Below the pieces are notes generated by a model. That model was given only the letters and a program-made list of their open reading frames with translations. It made no database searches and was not told where the DNA came from. 49,885 nt of DNA from Clostridia bacterium. GTDB lineage: Bacteria; Bacillota; Clostridia; Oscillospirales; QAKW01. Of the stretch, positions 7,951-16,424 are shown piece after piece. Positions within the stretch are counted from its first letter, which is position 1, and every line of letters starts with the position of its first letter. The translations under genes and the position numbers were made by a program. Location of the stretch: the NCBI GenBank assembly GCA_017937065.1, contig JAGBEI010000016.1, forward strand, positions 1 through 49,885. The letters are read 5' to 3'.

Positions 7951-8808
7951 TTAAAGACTTTTTTCAAGGTTTTTTAGAGTATTTTTCATGAAAAGCGCGT
8001 CTTTCGACATAGTACCGGCACTTTCGCAAATAATTATCGGGCTCAGGTCACGCTTCAATATAATCTCGGCAAACGGCTCGAATTCGGGACCGTACTCTGT
8101 ATCCTCAAATGTCAGATGACGTTTTTCGCCGCCTGCCGAATACTCAATTTTAGAAAAATGCACATGAAAATTCTTTGCTCTGAACTCACCGAGCCTGTTT
8201 TGTATTTTGTCGATAATCCGCTCAAAATCATCAGGCTTGTAAAGGCAGCCCTGCTCCCTTGCATTAATATGCCCGAAATCGACAGTCGGTATTATACGCT
8301 CATCAACGCTGCACAGCTCAAGCACCTCGTTTAGAGTGCCGAGCTGGTTGATTTTCCCCATTGTTTCGGGACACATGCAGATATCACCAAAGCCGTTCTC
8401 ATCCATTGCCGCAACAGCCTGCTTCATGGTATCCACTGCCAGCTCAAGCGCATGCTCGCGGGACATTTTCGAGCACGACCCGCTGTGTATTACAATTCGA
8501 TTTGCACCTGACAGCCTCGCAAGCGAGGCACTTTGAAGAATATAATTTATACTGTTTAAGCGCTTTTGCTCATCCGTGCTTGACATAGAAATATAATAAG
8601 GAGCGTGCACCGAAAGGATTATATTATTTTCCTCTGCACTTTTTTTGAGCTTAACAGCGGCGTCCTCCCTCATTCGTACTCCGCGACCGCACTGTATTTC
8701 ATAAGCATCCAGTCCTACTTTGCCCAAAAATTCAGGCACCTGATAAGTGTTTTTATAACCGCTCTCGTAAAACCAGTCACAGTTTCCTCCCGGTCCGAAT
8801 TTAACCAT
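7951..8808 (-). CDS. Endonuclease IV-like TIM-barrel protein
   Basis: Member of the AP endonuclease 2 / Nfo fold, which uses metal ions to cut at abasic sites. The protein begins MVKFGPGG, typical of a Firmicute subgroup, and shows the metal-site strands SVHAPYY, VIHSGS, CPETMG, TVDFGHINAR, FHVHFSKI and IICESAG. Residues near H, E and D positions are retained, so it is probably active, but this subgroup differs from classical Nfo and its true substrate is unproven. The start at 8808 is chosen because the family begins here; an in-frame TTG at 8829 would add 7 residues. It follows mutS2 by 30 bases. Confidence 0.82.
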   Translation of the reverse strand: MVKFGPGGNCDWFYESGYKNTYQVPEFLGKVGLDAYEIQCGRGVRMREDAAVKLKKSAEENNIILSVHAPYYISMSSTDEQKRLNSINYILQSASLARLSGANRIVIHSGSCSKMSREHALELAVDTMKQAVAAMDENGFGDICMCPETMGKINQLGTLNEVLELCSVDERIIPTVDFGHINAREQGCLYKPDDFERIIDKIQNRLGEFRAKNFHVHFSKIEYSAGGEKRHLTFEDTEYGPEFEPFAEIILKRDLSPIIICESAGTMSKDALFMKNTLKNLEKSL

Positions 8809-8838
8809 ACAACCAATTTCCTTTCCCAAATTAAAAGT

Positions 8839-11226
8839 CTACTTTAGCTCTACCACGGTAACACCGCTGTCGCCCTCGCCGTATGCGCCCAGATGAAAGC
8901 CCTTTACCTGACGGTGACCTTTCAGGTGTGAATGAACGCCGGCTCGCAAAGCACCCGTACCTTTACCATGTATTATAGTCACGCTTCCCATACGGTCAAG
9001 CACAGCCCTGTCTATAAACCTGTCAATAGCATCCAGCGCATCCATAACCGTCTCTCCGCGAATATCCAGCTCCATGCCCGTATCCTGACGTTCGGAGCGC
9101 ACAAGCTTTGCCGTGCCTTGAGGCTTCGGCTTATCCGGCTTTTTGTCCGCAGTACTTTCACGCGTGTAAAGCTCATTGATTTTACAGCTTATAGAAAGTC
9201 CGCCGCAGTTTACTCTTGCGTTATCGCCTGATATGCTGACAATTTCTCCCGATTTTGAAAGTTTGGGAACAAAAACCGTCATGCCGACCGCCGCACGTTT
9301 TCCGAGAGGTTTACCGTCCTGCGGCTTTGCTTCAAGCGGAATATCTCCGGCATCGAGCTTATTTATACTGCTGCGGACAGCACTGCGGATACGCTGAAAG
9401 GACTGCTTGTCCATTTCGCTTCTCTGCTTTTTAAGCTCCTCAAGCATGTTATTGGCGTCGCGCCTTGCCTTTTCTATTACCTGCCGCGCCTTCATACGTG
9501 CATTTTCGAGTTCACGCTCCGCATTTTTTTCAAGTTTGGAGTTCTTTTCTTCAAATTTAAGCCTGAGCTCTGCCGCCTCAGCCTTCTGTTCGGCAAGCTC
9601 ACGCTTTAAACGCTCATATTCGCCCTTTTCACGCAGAAGCTCATCCACAACTCTGTCAAATCGCTTCACTTCCTGACTTATGTGCGACTTGGCATTGGCT
9701 ATTACATCATCCTGAAGTCCGAGATGCTTTGAGATTTCAAAGGCATACGACTTGCCGGGTATACCTACATTGAGCCTGTAAGTGGGACTGAGCGTTTCCA
9801 AATCGAACTCAAAAGAGGCGTTTTTTATTCCTGCCTGCTCCAGCGCAAAGGTTTTAAGTTCACTGTAATGGGTAGTACATGCGACAAAGCTGCCGTTTGA
9901 GCGCACCTTCTCAATTATTGCAATAGCAAGGGCTGCACCCTCCGACGGGTCGGTACCGCTGCCGAGCTCATCAAACAGTACAAGACTTTTACTGTCTGCC
10001 GCTGAAATTATATTTTTATTGTTTTTCAAATGTGATGAAAAAGTAGACAGTGATTGCTCTATCGACTGTTCGTCGCCTATATCCGCATACACTCTGTCAA
10101 ACACAAACACCTTTGCGCTGTCACACGGCAAGTGCATTCCCGCTTTGGTCATAAGCGCCATAAGCCCCAGGGTCTTTAAAAATACGGTTTTGCCGCCTGT
10201 ATTGGGGCCTGTGACAATAATAGTGTCAGTGTCGGAATCCATGCTTATATCAAGCGGCACCATTATATCCTTTGAAATCAGCGGATGACGCGCATGCTTT
10301 ATTTCAACAAGCTTTTTTTCTGCAATGTATGGCTCGCACATATCGTATTCGTAGCTGTACCGAGCCTTTGCAAATATATAATCAAGCGTCAGCAGGCTGC
10401 GGTAAGCGACGGTGAGCACAGGAGCGTACACTGCCACCTCCTCCGTAAGCTCCGACAGTATACGTTCTATTTCACGCTTTTCCTCATTTTCAAGCCGCTG
10501 AATATTGTTGTTTGCCTCAATTACAAACAAAGGCTCCACAAACAGCGTTGAGCCGCTGTTTGACGTGTCATGTACAAGACCCTTGATATGACCGCGGCTT
10601 TCAGCCTTCACCGGAATAACAAATCGGTCATATCTTATAGTCACAAGAGAGTCCTGGAGATACGGCGATACATCCGCACTGCGTATATACTTGTCCAGCG
10701 ACTCCTTTATCTTTTGCGATTCTCTTATAATACTGCGGCGTATAGACAAAAGCGCGGGTGACGCATCATCTGCCACATGCTCTCCGTCCGGAAAAATCCT
10801 GTCGATTTTTTCGGGCAGCGCTTTGTCGGTAAACATACGCTCGAAAAGAATTTCAAGAGTATCGGTCTGAGCATTGCTGTCTTTTCTGTAATCATACATT
10901 CTTACAGACATTCGCATAAGACGCGATATAGCCATAAAATCGTTGACATTTAAGGTTATGCCCTTTACTGCACGGCTTATATTCAAATCAATATCATCAG
11001 ACAGATTACCCAGAGGTACCCGCCGGTTCAAACTAAGCATATTTTTCGCCTGCGTAACCTCTCGCTGCATACGGACAACACAGCCCCTGTCATACAGCGG
11101 GACTATTTGCCCTATCATTTCCTGTGTTTTATGTATAGCGGCAAAAGAGGCAAGAGTCTCTTTAACCTTATCAAATTCCAGCGCCGACATGGATTTTTTA
11201 TAATAAAATATTGTACGGTCGTTCAC
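8839..11226 (-). CDS. mutS2: MutS2 ATPase/endonuclease
   Basis: A 795-residue MutS2, the usual length. It has the MutS core and lever regions, Walker A GPNTGGKT with LGLMALM downstream, and Walker B DELGSGTDPSEGAAL. A long Arg/Lys/Glu coiled coil follows (about 515-610), then a KOW-like stretch and a C-terminal Smr nuclease domain (LDIRGETVMDA ... IIHGKGTGALR). Known roles are suppression of recombination and rescue of collided ribosomes. The GTG start (11226) is preceded by GGAGTG placed at the end of recO, so the two genes are coupled with a 4-base gap. Confidence 0.95.
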   Translation of the reverse strand: MNDRTIFYYKKSMSALEFDKVKETLASFAAIHKTQEMIGQIVPLYDRGCVVRMQREVTQAKNMLSLNRRVPLGNLSDDIDLNISRAVKGITLNVNDFMAISRLMRMSVRMYDYRKDSNAQTDTLEILFERMFTDKALPEKIDRIFPDGEHVADDASPALLSIRRSIIRESQKIKESLDKYIRSADVSPYLQDSLVTIRYDRFVIPVKAESRGHIKGLVHDTSNSGSTLFVEPLFVIEANNNIQRLENEEKREIERILSELTEEVAVYAPVLTVAYRSLLTLDYIFAKARYSYEYDMCEPYIAEKKLVEIKHARHPLISKDIMVPLDISMDSDTDTIIVTGPNTGGKTVFLKTLGLMALMTKAGMHLPCDSAKVFVFDRVYADIGDEQSIEQSLSTFSSHLKNNKNIISAADSKSLVLFDELGSGTDPSEGAALAIAIIEKVRSNGSFVACTTHYSELKTFALEQAGIKNASFEFDLETLSPTYRLNVGIPGKSYAFEISKHLGLQDDVIANAKSHISQEVKRFDRVVDELLREKGEYERLKRELAEQKAEAAELRLKFEEKNSKLEKNAERELENARMKARQVIEKARRDANNMLEELKKQRSEMDKQSFQRIRSAVRSSINKLDAGDIPLEAKPQDGKPLGKRAAVGMTVFVPKLSKSGEIVSISGDNARVNCGGLSISCKINELYTRESTADKKPDKPKPQGTAKLVRSERQDTGMELDIRGETVMDALDAIDRFIDRAVLDRMGSVTIIHGKGTGALRAGVHSHLKGHRQVKGFHLGAYGEGDSGVTVVELK

Positions 11227-11230
11227 TTTT

Positions 11231-11944
11231 CTAAATCACTCCGTTTAAAAATCTGAGAGACGCAAAATCGCGTTCCGTATGATAAATTATATATTGTTGA
11301 GCCAGGTTATAAATTATTTCGCAATTCTCTGCTAAGATGCATTCATAAGCGTCAGCCGGCGATGCGGACAGAATCCTGTAAATATCATAAACGGCTTTGC
11401 GGGAAATCATTATTCCAGCGTGAATATTGTTTATATGCAGCCTTCCGTCATTCAAATCAAAACAATACACCTGAGCTTTTTTTTCAGCTTCAAGGCAGGG
11501 CGTAAATCCAAGCAGCTGGGCGGCTTTAAATTCAAAAACAGGCTTTACCGTCTTTATACTGCATCCGTCTGCCAGTCTGCCGAAAGCCTCAAGCACAAGA
11601 GACATAAGGCATTTGTAGTCGCAGTCCGCGTCGGACGACACGTATTTTGCAAGCTCCGCAAAATAGCCCGCAGCAGAAAGACAAGCAATGTCATTACGCA
11701 AGCCGTAAAAGCTATTGAGCGGCGTTATACTGTTAACCAAATAGTTGCCGCTGCCTGTTACGTACAGCACAAATTCTCCGTATGTAAACAAATCAAAAGT
11801 GTAACTCTTTTTGCCGGCTGAACGCTTCGGTGTCACAAACGCGGTGATAAAAGAGCTGTCGGTAAGGATATGCAAAAGCCTATCCTTACCGGGCGTATCA
11901 CTTATCTTCAGAATTATTCCCTTTATCTTGACTGTTGTCGGCAT
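11231..11944 (-). CDS. recO: DNA repair protein RecO
   Basis: Recombination mediator that with RecF/RecR loads RecA on SSB-coated single strands. It has the N-terminal OB fold (KIKGIILKISDTPGKDRLLHILT) and the helical C-terminal domain, 237 residues. The four-cysteine zinc site usual in this protein appears lost: the region reads GFTPCLEAEKKAQVYCFDLNDG with no second CxxC pair. The start ATG lies inside the yqzL reading frame; a stop codon (TGA) three codons upstream in the recO frame forces this start, and no good ribosome binding site precedes it, so translation probably depends on yqzL. Confidence 0.9.
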   Translation of the reverse strand: MPTTVKIKGIILKISDTPGKDRLLHILTDSSFITAFVTPKRSAGKKSYTFDLFTYGEFVLYVTGSGNYLVNSITPLNSFYGLRNDIACLSAAGYFAELAKYVSSDADCDYKCLMSLVLEAFGRLADGCSIKTVKPVFEFKAAQLLGFTPCLEAEKKAQVYCFDLNDGRLHINNIHAGIMISRKAVYDIYRILSASPADAYECILAENCEIIYNLAQQYIIYHTERDFASLRFLNGVI

Positions 11945-12041
11945 CGGAAGAAGTCACCATATCCTTTGTCTGCGCAAAGGTTATATACGCCTCCACGCTG
12001 CCTGTATTTTTAAAAATCTGCCATGCATCGCTGTTTTTCAT
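11898..12041 (-). CDS. yqzL: YqzL-like small protein
   Basis: A 47-residue reading frame with AAAGGGTG 6 bases before its ATG. The sequence SDAWQIFKNTGSVEAYITF fits the YqzL pattern (W.xF..TG...Y...), and the position between era and recO is exactly that of yqzL in Bacillus. The last 47 bases overlap recO in another frame. The tail is polar (SSDADNSQDKGNNSEDK). Function is unknown in the family. A second in-frame ATG two codons upstream is too close to the ribosome binding site. Confidence 0.75.
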   Translation of the reverse strand: MKNSDAWQIFKNTGSVEAYITFAQTKDMVTSSDADNSQDKGNNSEDK

Positions 12042-12099
12042 AAACATCACCCTTTATATTCTATCTTTTGAAACTATTTTTTGTTACAGTGATGTTTAT
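12040..12099 (-). promoter_or_regulatory. Inverted repeat enclosing the yqzL leader and start
   Basis: ATAAACATCAC (plus strand 12040-12050) is perfectly complementary to GTGATGTTTAT (12089-12099), with a 38-base loop. In the transcript the proximal arm covers part of the ribosome binding site and two bases of the yqzL ATG, so folding would block initiation. Function is inferred. Confidence 0.45.
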
Positions 12100-12114
12100 A
12101 ATCAAGGTAATGTT

Positions 12115-13005
12115 TTACAGTCCGAGCTGAGTTAGCATTGAGCTGTTATTCTGCCAGTCATTTTTGACTTTTACAAAGCATTCGACAAAAACCTTTTTAC
12201 CGAAATGCTCTTCAAGCTCAAGCCTTGCCTGCATACTTATTTTTTTCAGCATGGCACCGCCTTTGCCTATGATGATACCTTTGTGAGACTCACGGGTACA
12301 ATATATCGTAACACTGCATTTGACAAGTGTTTCATTCTGTTCAAAGCTGTCTGCAAGAAGCGCTACGGTATGAGGTATTTCCAGTCCGAGGTTATAAAGC
12401 ATCTTTTCACGTATGACCTCGCAGACGTATTTTGCATCGGGCATATCACTGACAAAAGTACTGTCGTAATAAAAAAACGACGGTTCCGCGCGCTTTTCAA
12501 GCTCTGAGAGCAGCACATCAATCCCGTCACCCGTCAATGAGCTTACGGGGATAACCTCTTCAAAATTGTAAAGAGGCGAAAACTGTGCTATTGTTTCCAG
12601 AACCTGCGGCGGTTTTACGGTATCCGTCTTATTGATTACAAGAAACGCCCGCATTTTATTCGCACGCAGCATCCTAACAATACTCTTTTCGGCGGCAAGC
12701 ACTCTGTCGCCAGCCTCAACAACAAACAAAGTAATATCGGCGTTTTCAATGCCCTCGCTCACCGACTGCATCATAGCTTGTCCCAATCCGCTTTTGGCTT
12801 TATGCAGACCTGGTGTATCAAGGAAAACATACTGACAGTCATTTTTTGTTAAAACCCCAGTTACGCGCACACGTGTAGTCTGTGCTTTGGGAGAAACAAT
12901 AGAGACTTTCCTGCCCATTATTTTGTTTAAAAGCGTAGACTTTCCTGCATTCGGTCTGCCGCATATAGTCACAAAAACCGTTTTAGACTCATTTTCCTTT
13001 TTCAT
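12115..13005 (-). CDS. era: GTPase Era
   Basis: Essential GTPase that binds the 3' end of 16S rRNA and assists 30S assembly. It shows G1 GRPNAGKST (about 14-22), the switch region KAQTTR, G3 DTPGLHKAKSGLG, G4 NKTD and a C-terminal KH domain with IIIGKGGAMLKKI. At 296 residues it is full length. Its start overlaps the dgkA end by 17 bases. Immediately downstream is yqzL after 73 bases; the usual cdd gene between dgkA and era is absent. Confidence 0.96.
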   Translation of the reverse strand: MKKENESKTVFVTICGRPNAGKSTLLNKIMGRKVSIVSPKAQTTRVRVTGVLTKNDCQYVFLDTPGLHKAKSGLGQAMMQSVSEGIENADITLFVVEAGDRVLAAEKSIVRMLRANKMRAFLVINKTDTVKPPQVLETIAQFSPLYNFEEVIPVSSLTGDGIDVLLSELEKRAEPSFFYYDSTFVSDMPDAKYVCEVIREKMLYNLGLEIPHTVALLADSFEQNETLVKCSVTIYCTRESHKGIIIGKGGAMLKKISMQARLELEEHFGKKVFVECFVKVKNDWQNNSSMLTQLGL

Positions 13006-13459
13006 TTTTAAATATATCCTTACAAAAAATAAACAGTACCGATATTATCAAAGATAAAATAAACAAGCAAAGTCTCAAAAAATCGCCGAAAACAAAGTTA
13101 AAAATCTGCCTTAGCACCTCAGGCTGCCAAAAAAACTCAATTCCGACTGCAACGGAAAACAAAGCCGCTGTTAAAACAGCGCCCGCCGCCGCATCCTTTG
13201 CATGTTTTATTTTGTCGTTATAACCCTCGGTACAGGCATTGCAAACCTGCTCCAAGGCACAGTTGATACCCTCGCACATCAGCACCAGCGCAATCACTGA
13301 GAAAATGACTGCATCGGCAGTACGGTCAAGCTCATAGAAACCTTTAAAATAGAGAATATAAGCTGCGGCTACCAAATGAATACGAAAATTACGGCAGGTT
13401 TTAACACAAAACCAGATGCCGCTCACAGCATATTTGAAGCTTAACAGTAAAACTTTCAT
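12989..13459 (-). CDS. dgkA: Undecaprenol/diacylglycerol kinase family protein
   Basis: Small integral membrane kinase of the DgkA family; in Gram-positive bacteria the substrate is usually undecaprenol, recycled for wall synthesis. The signature is MCEGINCALEQVCN (about 63-76), with the metal-binding glutamates, and the helix KIKHAKDAAAGAVL. Three hydrophobic helices form the kinase core. The protein is 156 residues, somewhat longer than the usual 120-130, because of an extra C-terminal membrane helix (LRLCLFILSLIISVLFIF). It overlaps ybeY by 4 bases and era by 17, so it is translated as part of that operon. Confidence 0.88.
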   Translation of the reverse strand: MKVLLLSFKYAVSGIWFCVKTCRNFRIHLVAAAYILYFKGFYELDRTADAVIFSVIALVLMCEGINCALEQVCNACTEGYNDKIKHAKDAAAGAVLTAALFSVAVGIEFFWQPEVLRQIFNFVFGDFLRLCLFILSLIISVLFIFCKDIFKNEKGK

Positions 13460-13908
13460 CTTGTAAGCCCCATAGTCTCCAGCACAGCCTCCTGTTTGGA
13501 AAACATTTCCTGCTCGTCTTCTTTGCCGGTTTCATGGTCATACCCTAAAAGATGCAGCGTACTGTGAACGGCAAGAAATGCCGCCTCACGCTCAACCGAA
13601 TGACCGTATTGCGCTGCCTGTTCCCGCGCGCGTTCCCTGCAAATCACCATACTTCCCAAAAAAGCGCTGCCGCTTTCGTCTGCACGAATTTCCTTTCGGC
13701 TTGCAAACATGGGAAACGAGAGCACGTCCGTCACACTGTCAATACCGCGGTTCTCGTTATTAATACGGCGTATTTCATCCTCATCGGAAATAACCACCTC
13801 TACAGTACAGTCACAATCAACCTTTTCACTTTCAAGAGCCGCCCGAACGGCACGTTTTATTGTTTCCGACTGCCAATCACCGCCGTATATATCTATCTGT
13901 ACTCTCAT
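13456..13908 (-). CDS. ybeY: Endoribonuclease YbeY
   Basis: Zinc-dependent single-strand endoribonuclease for 16S rRNA 3' maturation and ribosome quality control. The metal motif HSTLHLLGYDH (three His) lies at about residues 114-124, and the conserved DVLSFPM is at about 62-68. The 150-residue length is normal. It starts inside the phoH stop (4-base overlap) and ends inside the dgkA start (4-base overlap), which shows tight coupling. Confidence 0.95.
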   Translation of the reverse strand: MRVQIDIYGGDWQSETIKRAVRAALESEKVDCDCTVEVVISDEDEIRRINNENRGIDSVTDVLSFPMFASRKEIRADESGSAFLGSMVICRERAREQAAQYGHSVEREAAFLAVHSTLHLLGYDHETGKEDEQEMFSKQEAVLETMGLTR

Positions 13909-14867
13909 GAAAGAATCCTGCCTTTGGATGAATTTTCGTATGCGTCGACAATCTTCTGAACAAGTGCGTGACGGACAATGTCCTTTTTATCAAATTTATG
14001 AATACCTATCAAGTCGATACCGCCGAGTATTTTCAGGGCATGGACAAGTCCGGAGGTCTTTCCGCGTGGCAAATCGACCTGGGTCACGTCCCCTGTTACC
14101 ACAATCTTTGAATTAAAGCCAAAACGCGTAAGAAACATTTTCATCTGCTCAATCGTGGTATTCTGAGCCTCATCAAGAATTATAAAGCTGTTTTCAAGAG
14201 TCCGACCGCGCATGTAAGCAAGCGGCGCTATTTCTATAATTCCCTTTTCCATATAGCGCAGATAAGTATCTGCGCCCAGCATATCAAACAAGGCGTCATA
14301 CAGCGGACGAAGATAGGGGTCAACCTTATTTTGCAGGTCACCTGGCAGAAATCCGAGGCTCTCCCCCGCTTCAACCGCGGGACGCGTCAGTATTATCTTT
14401 GACAGCTGCTTGTTTTTAAGCGCCGTTACGGCAAGCGCTACCGCAAGATATGTCTTTCCGGTGCCGGCGGGGCCGACTCCGAAAGTCACGACATTTTTAT
14501 TTATGCTGTCAACATACTTTTTTTGAGAAACGGTTTTAGGTTTAATCGGCTTACCGGAGGAGGCAATACAAATACATTCATCCAGCGCACGCGCCACATC
14601 CTCGTTATCCTTCTCCGATGAAAGACTCATTACATATTTTACGGTTTGAATATCAATCACATCGCGCGTTTTAGCTATATCAAAAAGATTCTTCAGCGTC
14701 TTTTCGGCATACTCGACATTCTCCCGCTCGCCCGTCACAGAGACCATATCTCCGCGGCTCAGAATCCTTACATTACACTCATTCTCAATTATCTCAATAT
14801 TTTCATCAAACGCACCGAATACGGCAGAAATGTATTCGGTTTCCAGACCGTTTAGGGTTTTTTCCAT
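13905..14867 (-). CDS. phoH: PhoH family ATPase
   Basis: PhoH-like ATPase of 320 residues with an N-terminal KH-like part (residues 1-100) and a helicase-like ATPase domain. Walker A is GPAGTGKT (about 132-139), Walker B is FIILDEAQN, and VTGDVTQVDLP is the following sensor motif. The family is linked to RNA metabolism and, through its constant pairing with ybeY, to ribosome maturation. The gene pgpH, which often sits between phoH and ybeY in Firmicutes, is absent here: the two genes overlap by 4 bases. Confidence 0.93.
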   Translation of the reverse strand: MEKTLNGLETEYISAVFGAFDENIEIIENECNVRILSRGDMVSVTGERENVEYAEKTLKNLFDIAKTRDVIDIQTVKYVMSLSSEKDNEDVARALDECICIASSGKPIKPKTVSQKKYVDSINKNVVTFGVGPAGTGKTYLAVALAVTALKNKQLSKIILTRPAVEAGESLGFLPGDLQNKVDPYLRPLYDALFDMLGADTYLRYMEKGIIEIAPLAYMRGRTLENSFIILDEAQNTTIEQMKMFLTRFGFNSKIVVTGDVTQVDLPRGKTSGLVHALKILGGIDLIGIHKFDKKDIVRHALVQKIVDAYENSSKGRILS

Positions 14868-14883
14868 CCTTTATTTCCAGCTT

Positions 14884-16059
14884 TCAGTCAATTTTTCTTG
14901 ATATACCTATATCCTCGTAGCAGTTAAGCATCACCTTTACAGTGACGGAATCTTCATTAACCTGTTCTTCATACTCGCGTCCGAGCACTCTTATGCCTAC
15001 AAGATTATATTCAAAATCACGCAGCTGCTCATATGCGTCATACAGCGCTGTTTCCTTTGATTTTGTATATTCGTAATTTTCCACCTCGGTATAGGTGGTT
15101 TTGCACAGGCTTATCGGCAGCACAAAGCTGTCTGTCAGCTTTAAAAACTTTTCCGATTTTGTAACATCGTAATTATTATATAATATTTTTTCACTAAAAT
15201 AAAGAGGAACGGAAAATCTTATGAATTTTAATGAATATTTATTTTTTACGTTTCCCGTCCTGACATGCTCTGACGCTTTGAGCGGCACGGTGACCGTTTT
15301 TGTATGCGTTGTATACGCCATAACCTTAGCATACGAATGCAGCTTATACTGAGTACCGTATTTATCGGTATAATCTCCCGAAACAATAAGGTCTCCCGCT
15401 GTCACCGTGTCTCCCGGCTTTACAAGACTGTAACCCATATAGTCGGAAACCGAGGCAATCACGCCGTCCCTGGCGGCATATATGCTGCACGGCTCGCTTG
15501 CATCTATAAGCTCGGGCTTTTCACTTTTTTCCCTTACCTCTACAAACGCGGTTGTCCCTTTGATATTTATGGATATCCACGAAATCTTATCATTGTGCTT
15601 TAAAAAATTGTTCTCTATCTCTCGTATATTGAATTTGCGTTTAAGTCCTCCGACAGTAAATCCGTTTTCGGACAAGACCGTTAAAACCTCCTGCTCGGAT
15701 ATGCTCTCGCAGCCGCTCACCCGGACATTCCACACAAAAAGCGACGAAACATACAGACTTGCCGCAATTATAATTATACCCAGCATAAGCCCGTAACGGC
15801 GGCGGTAATTACGTGTTCTCTGCGGCAACCCGAGTCTTTTTGTAATATGTATTCTGACATGCGATTTCCTGACAAGCGGACGCAGATGCCTGAAGTTTTT
15901 CCTGTAAATACCGAAAGAAACGCAGCCGTCATCATCGCGGCAGATGTCGTATATCTTAAATTTTTCACTGTGAGCCAGATTTAAAAAACGCTCACAGCCG
16001 CTGCCGCTGATACTTACGCGCAATGTTCCGAGCAGATATCTTTGCAATGATTTTAACAT
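14884..16059 (-). CDS. yqfD: Sporulation protein YqfD
   Basis: Mother-cell sporulation membrane protein of unknown molecular activity, 391 residues. The N-terminal part (1-85) is cytosolic and basic, with KRLGLPQRTRNYRRR just before one membrane helix (about 91-112, GLMLGIIIIAASLYVSSLFV). A FtsQ/POTRA-like region follows (VSGCESISEQEVLTVLSENG, then EIENNFLKHNDKISWISI), with a beta-rich extracellular remainder. It lies 11 bases after yqfC, the arrangement seen across spore formers. The start ATG at 16059 is preceded by AAGGGAG. Confidence 0.9.
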   Translation of the reverse strand: MLKSLQRYLLGTLRVSISGSGCERFLNLAHSEKFKIYDICRDDDGCVSFGIYRKNFRHLRPLVRKSHVRIHITKRLGLPQRTRNYRRRYGLMLGIIIIAASLYVSSLFVWNVRVSGCESISEQEVLTVLSENGFTVGGLKRKFNIREIENNFLKHNDKISWISINIKGTTAFVEVREKSEKPELIDASEPCSIYAARDGVIASVSDYMGYSLVKPGDTVTAGDLIVSGDYTDKYGTQYKLHSYAKVMAYTTHTKTVTVPLKASEHVRTGNVKNKYSLKFIRFSVPLYFSEKILYNNYDVTKSEKFLKLTDSFVLPISLCKTTYTEVENYEYTKSKETALYDAYEQLRDFEYNLVGIRVLGREYEEQVNEDSVTVKVMLNCYEDIGISRKID

Positions 16060-16070
16060 ATTAAGCTCCC

Positions 16071-16364
16071 TTATTCAAGACAAACGCCCTTGATTTTTCC
16101 GTCAATTACAATAATACCGCCGGAGTAACTGTCCAAAGTCAGACCGGTTCCGTCTATTACAACTGTATGTACTTTCGTGTTAATGCGCACGCGGTCCGCT
16201 TCATACTCCGAAATTCCCGTTGCATCTTCAATTATAACACGTTTATTTCCCACAAGCTCAACGGACGAGCAGCCGTCAACCGCCGGATTTACGACTTCAA
16301 TACCTTTTATGAAAGCGCCGACGGGCGATTGCTTTTTTGATTTGTTTTTTATCTTATTTCTCAC
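16071..16364 (-). CDS. yqfC: Sporulation protein YqfC
   Basis: A 97-residue protein of the YabP/YqfC family, expressed in the mother cell under sigma-E in Bacillus. The pattern VELVGNKRVIIEDATGISEY followed by VDGTGLTLDSYSGGIIVIDG is the family beta-repeat core. The start is GTG with GGGAG 8 bases upstream. It begins the long minus-strand housekeeping and sporulation run and is divergent from ylbJ, another gene of the same regulon in Bacillus. Confidence 0.9.
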   Translation of the reverse strand: MRNKIKNKSKKQSPVGAFIKGIEVVNPAVDGCSSVELVGNKRVIIEDATGISEYEADRVRINTKVHTVVIDGTGLTLDSYSGGIIVIDGKIKGVCLE

Positions 16365-16387
16365 TTACATCGCTCCCTACTCAAATT

Positions 16388-16415
16388 TATGCAATAAAAG
16401 CAATATTATTGCATA
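16388..16415. repeat. Inverted repeat between yqfC and ylbJ
   Basis: TATGCAATA (16388-16396) and TATTGCATA (16407-16415) form a 9-base dyad with a 10-base centre. Each arm holds a GCATA on the outgoing strand, close to the CATA of sigma-E -10 elements, so it may be a symmetric pair of divergent sporulation promoters or an operator. Confidence 0.4.
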
Positions 16416-16419
16416 TAAC
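16412..16419 (+). promoter_or_regulatory. Candidate -10 element of ylbJ
   Basis: CATATAAC starts 13 bases before the ylbJ ATG. It contains TATAAC and the CATA typical of sigma-E -10 elements; no convincing -35 is seen. With normal spacing, transcription would start at about the ATG itself. Confidence 0.35.
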
Positions 16420-16424
16420 TTACC

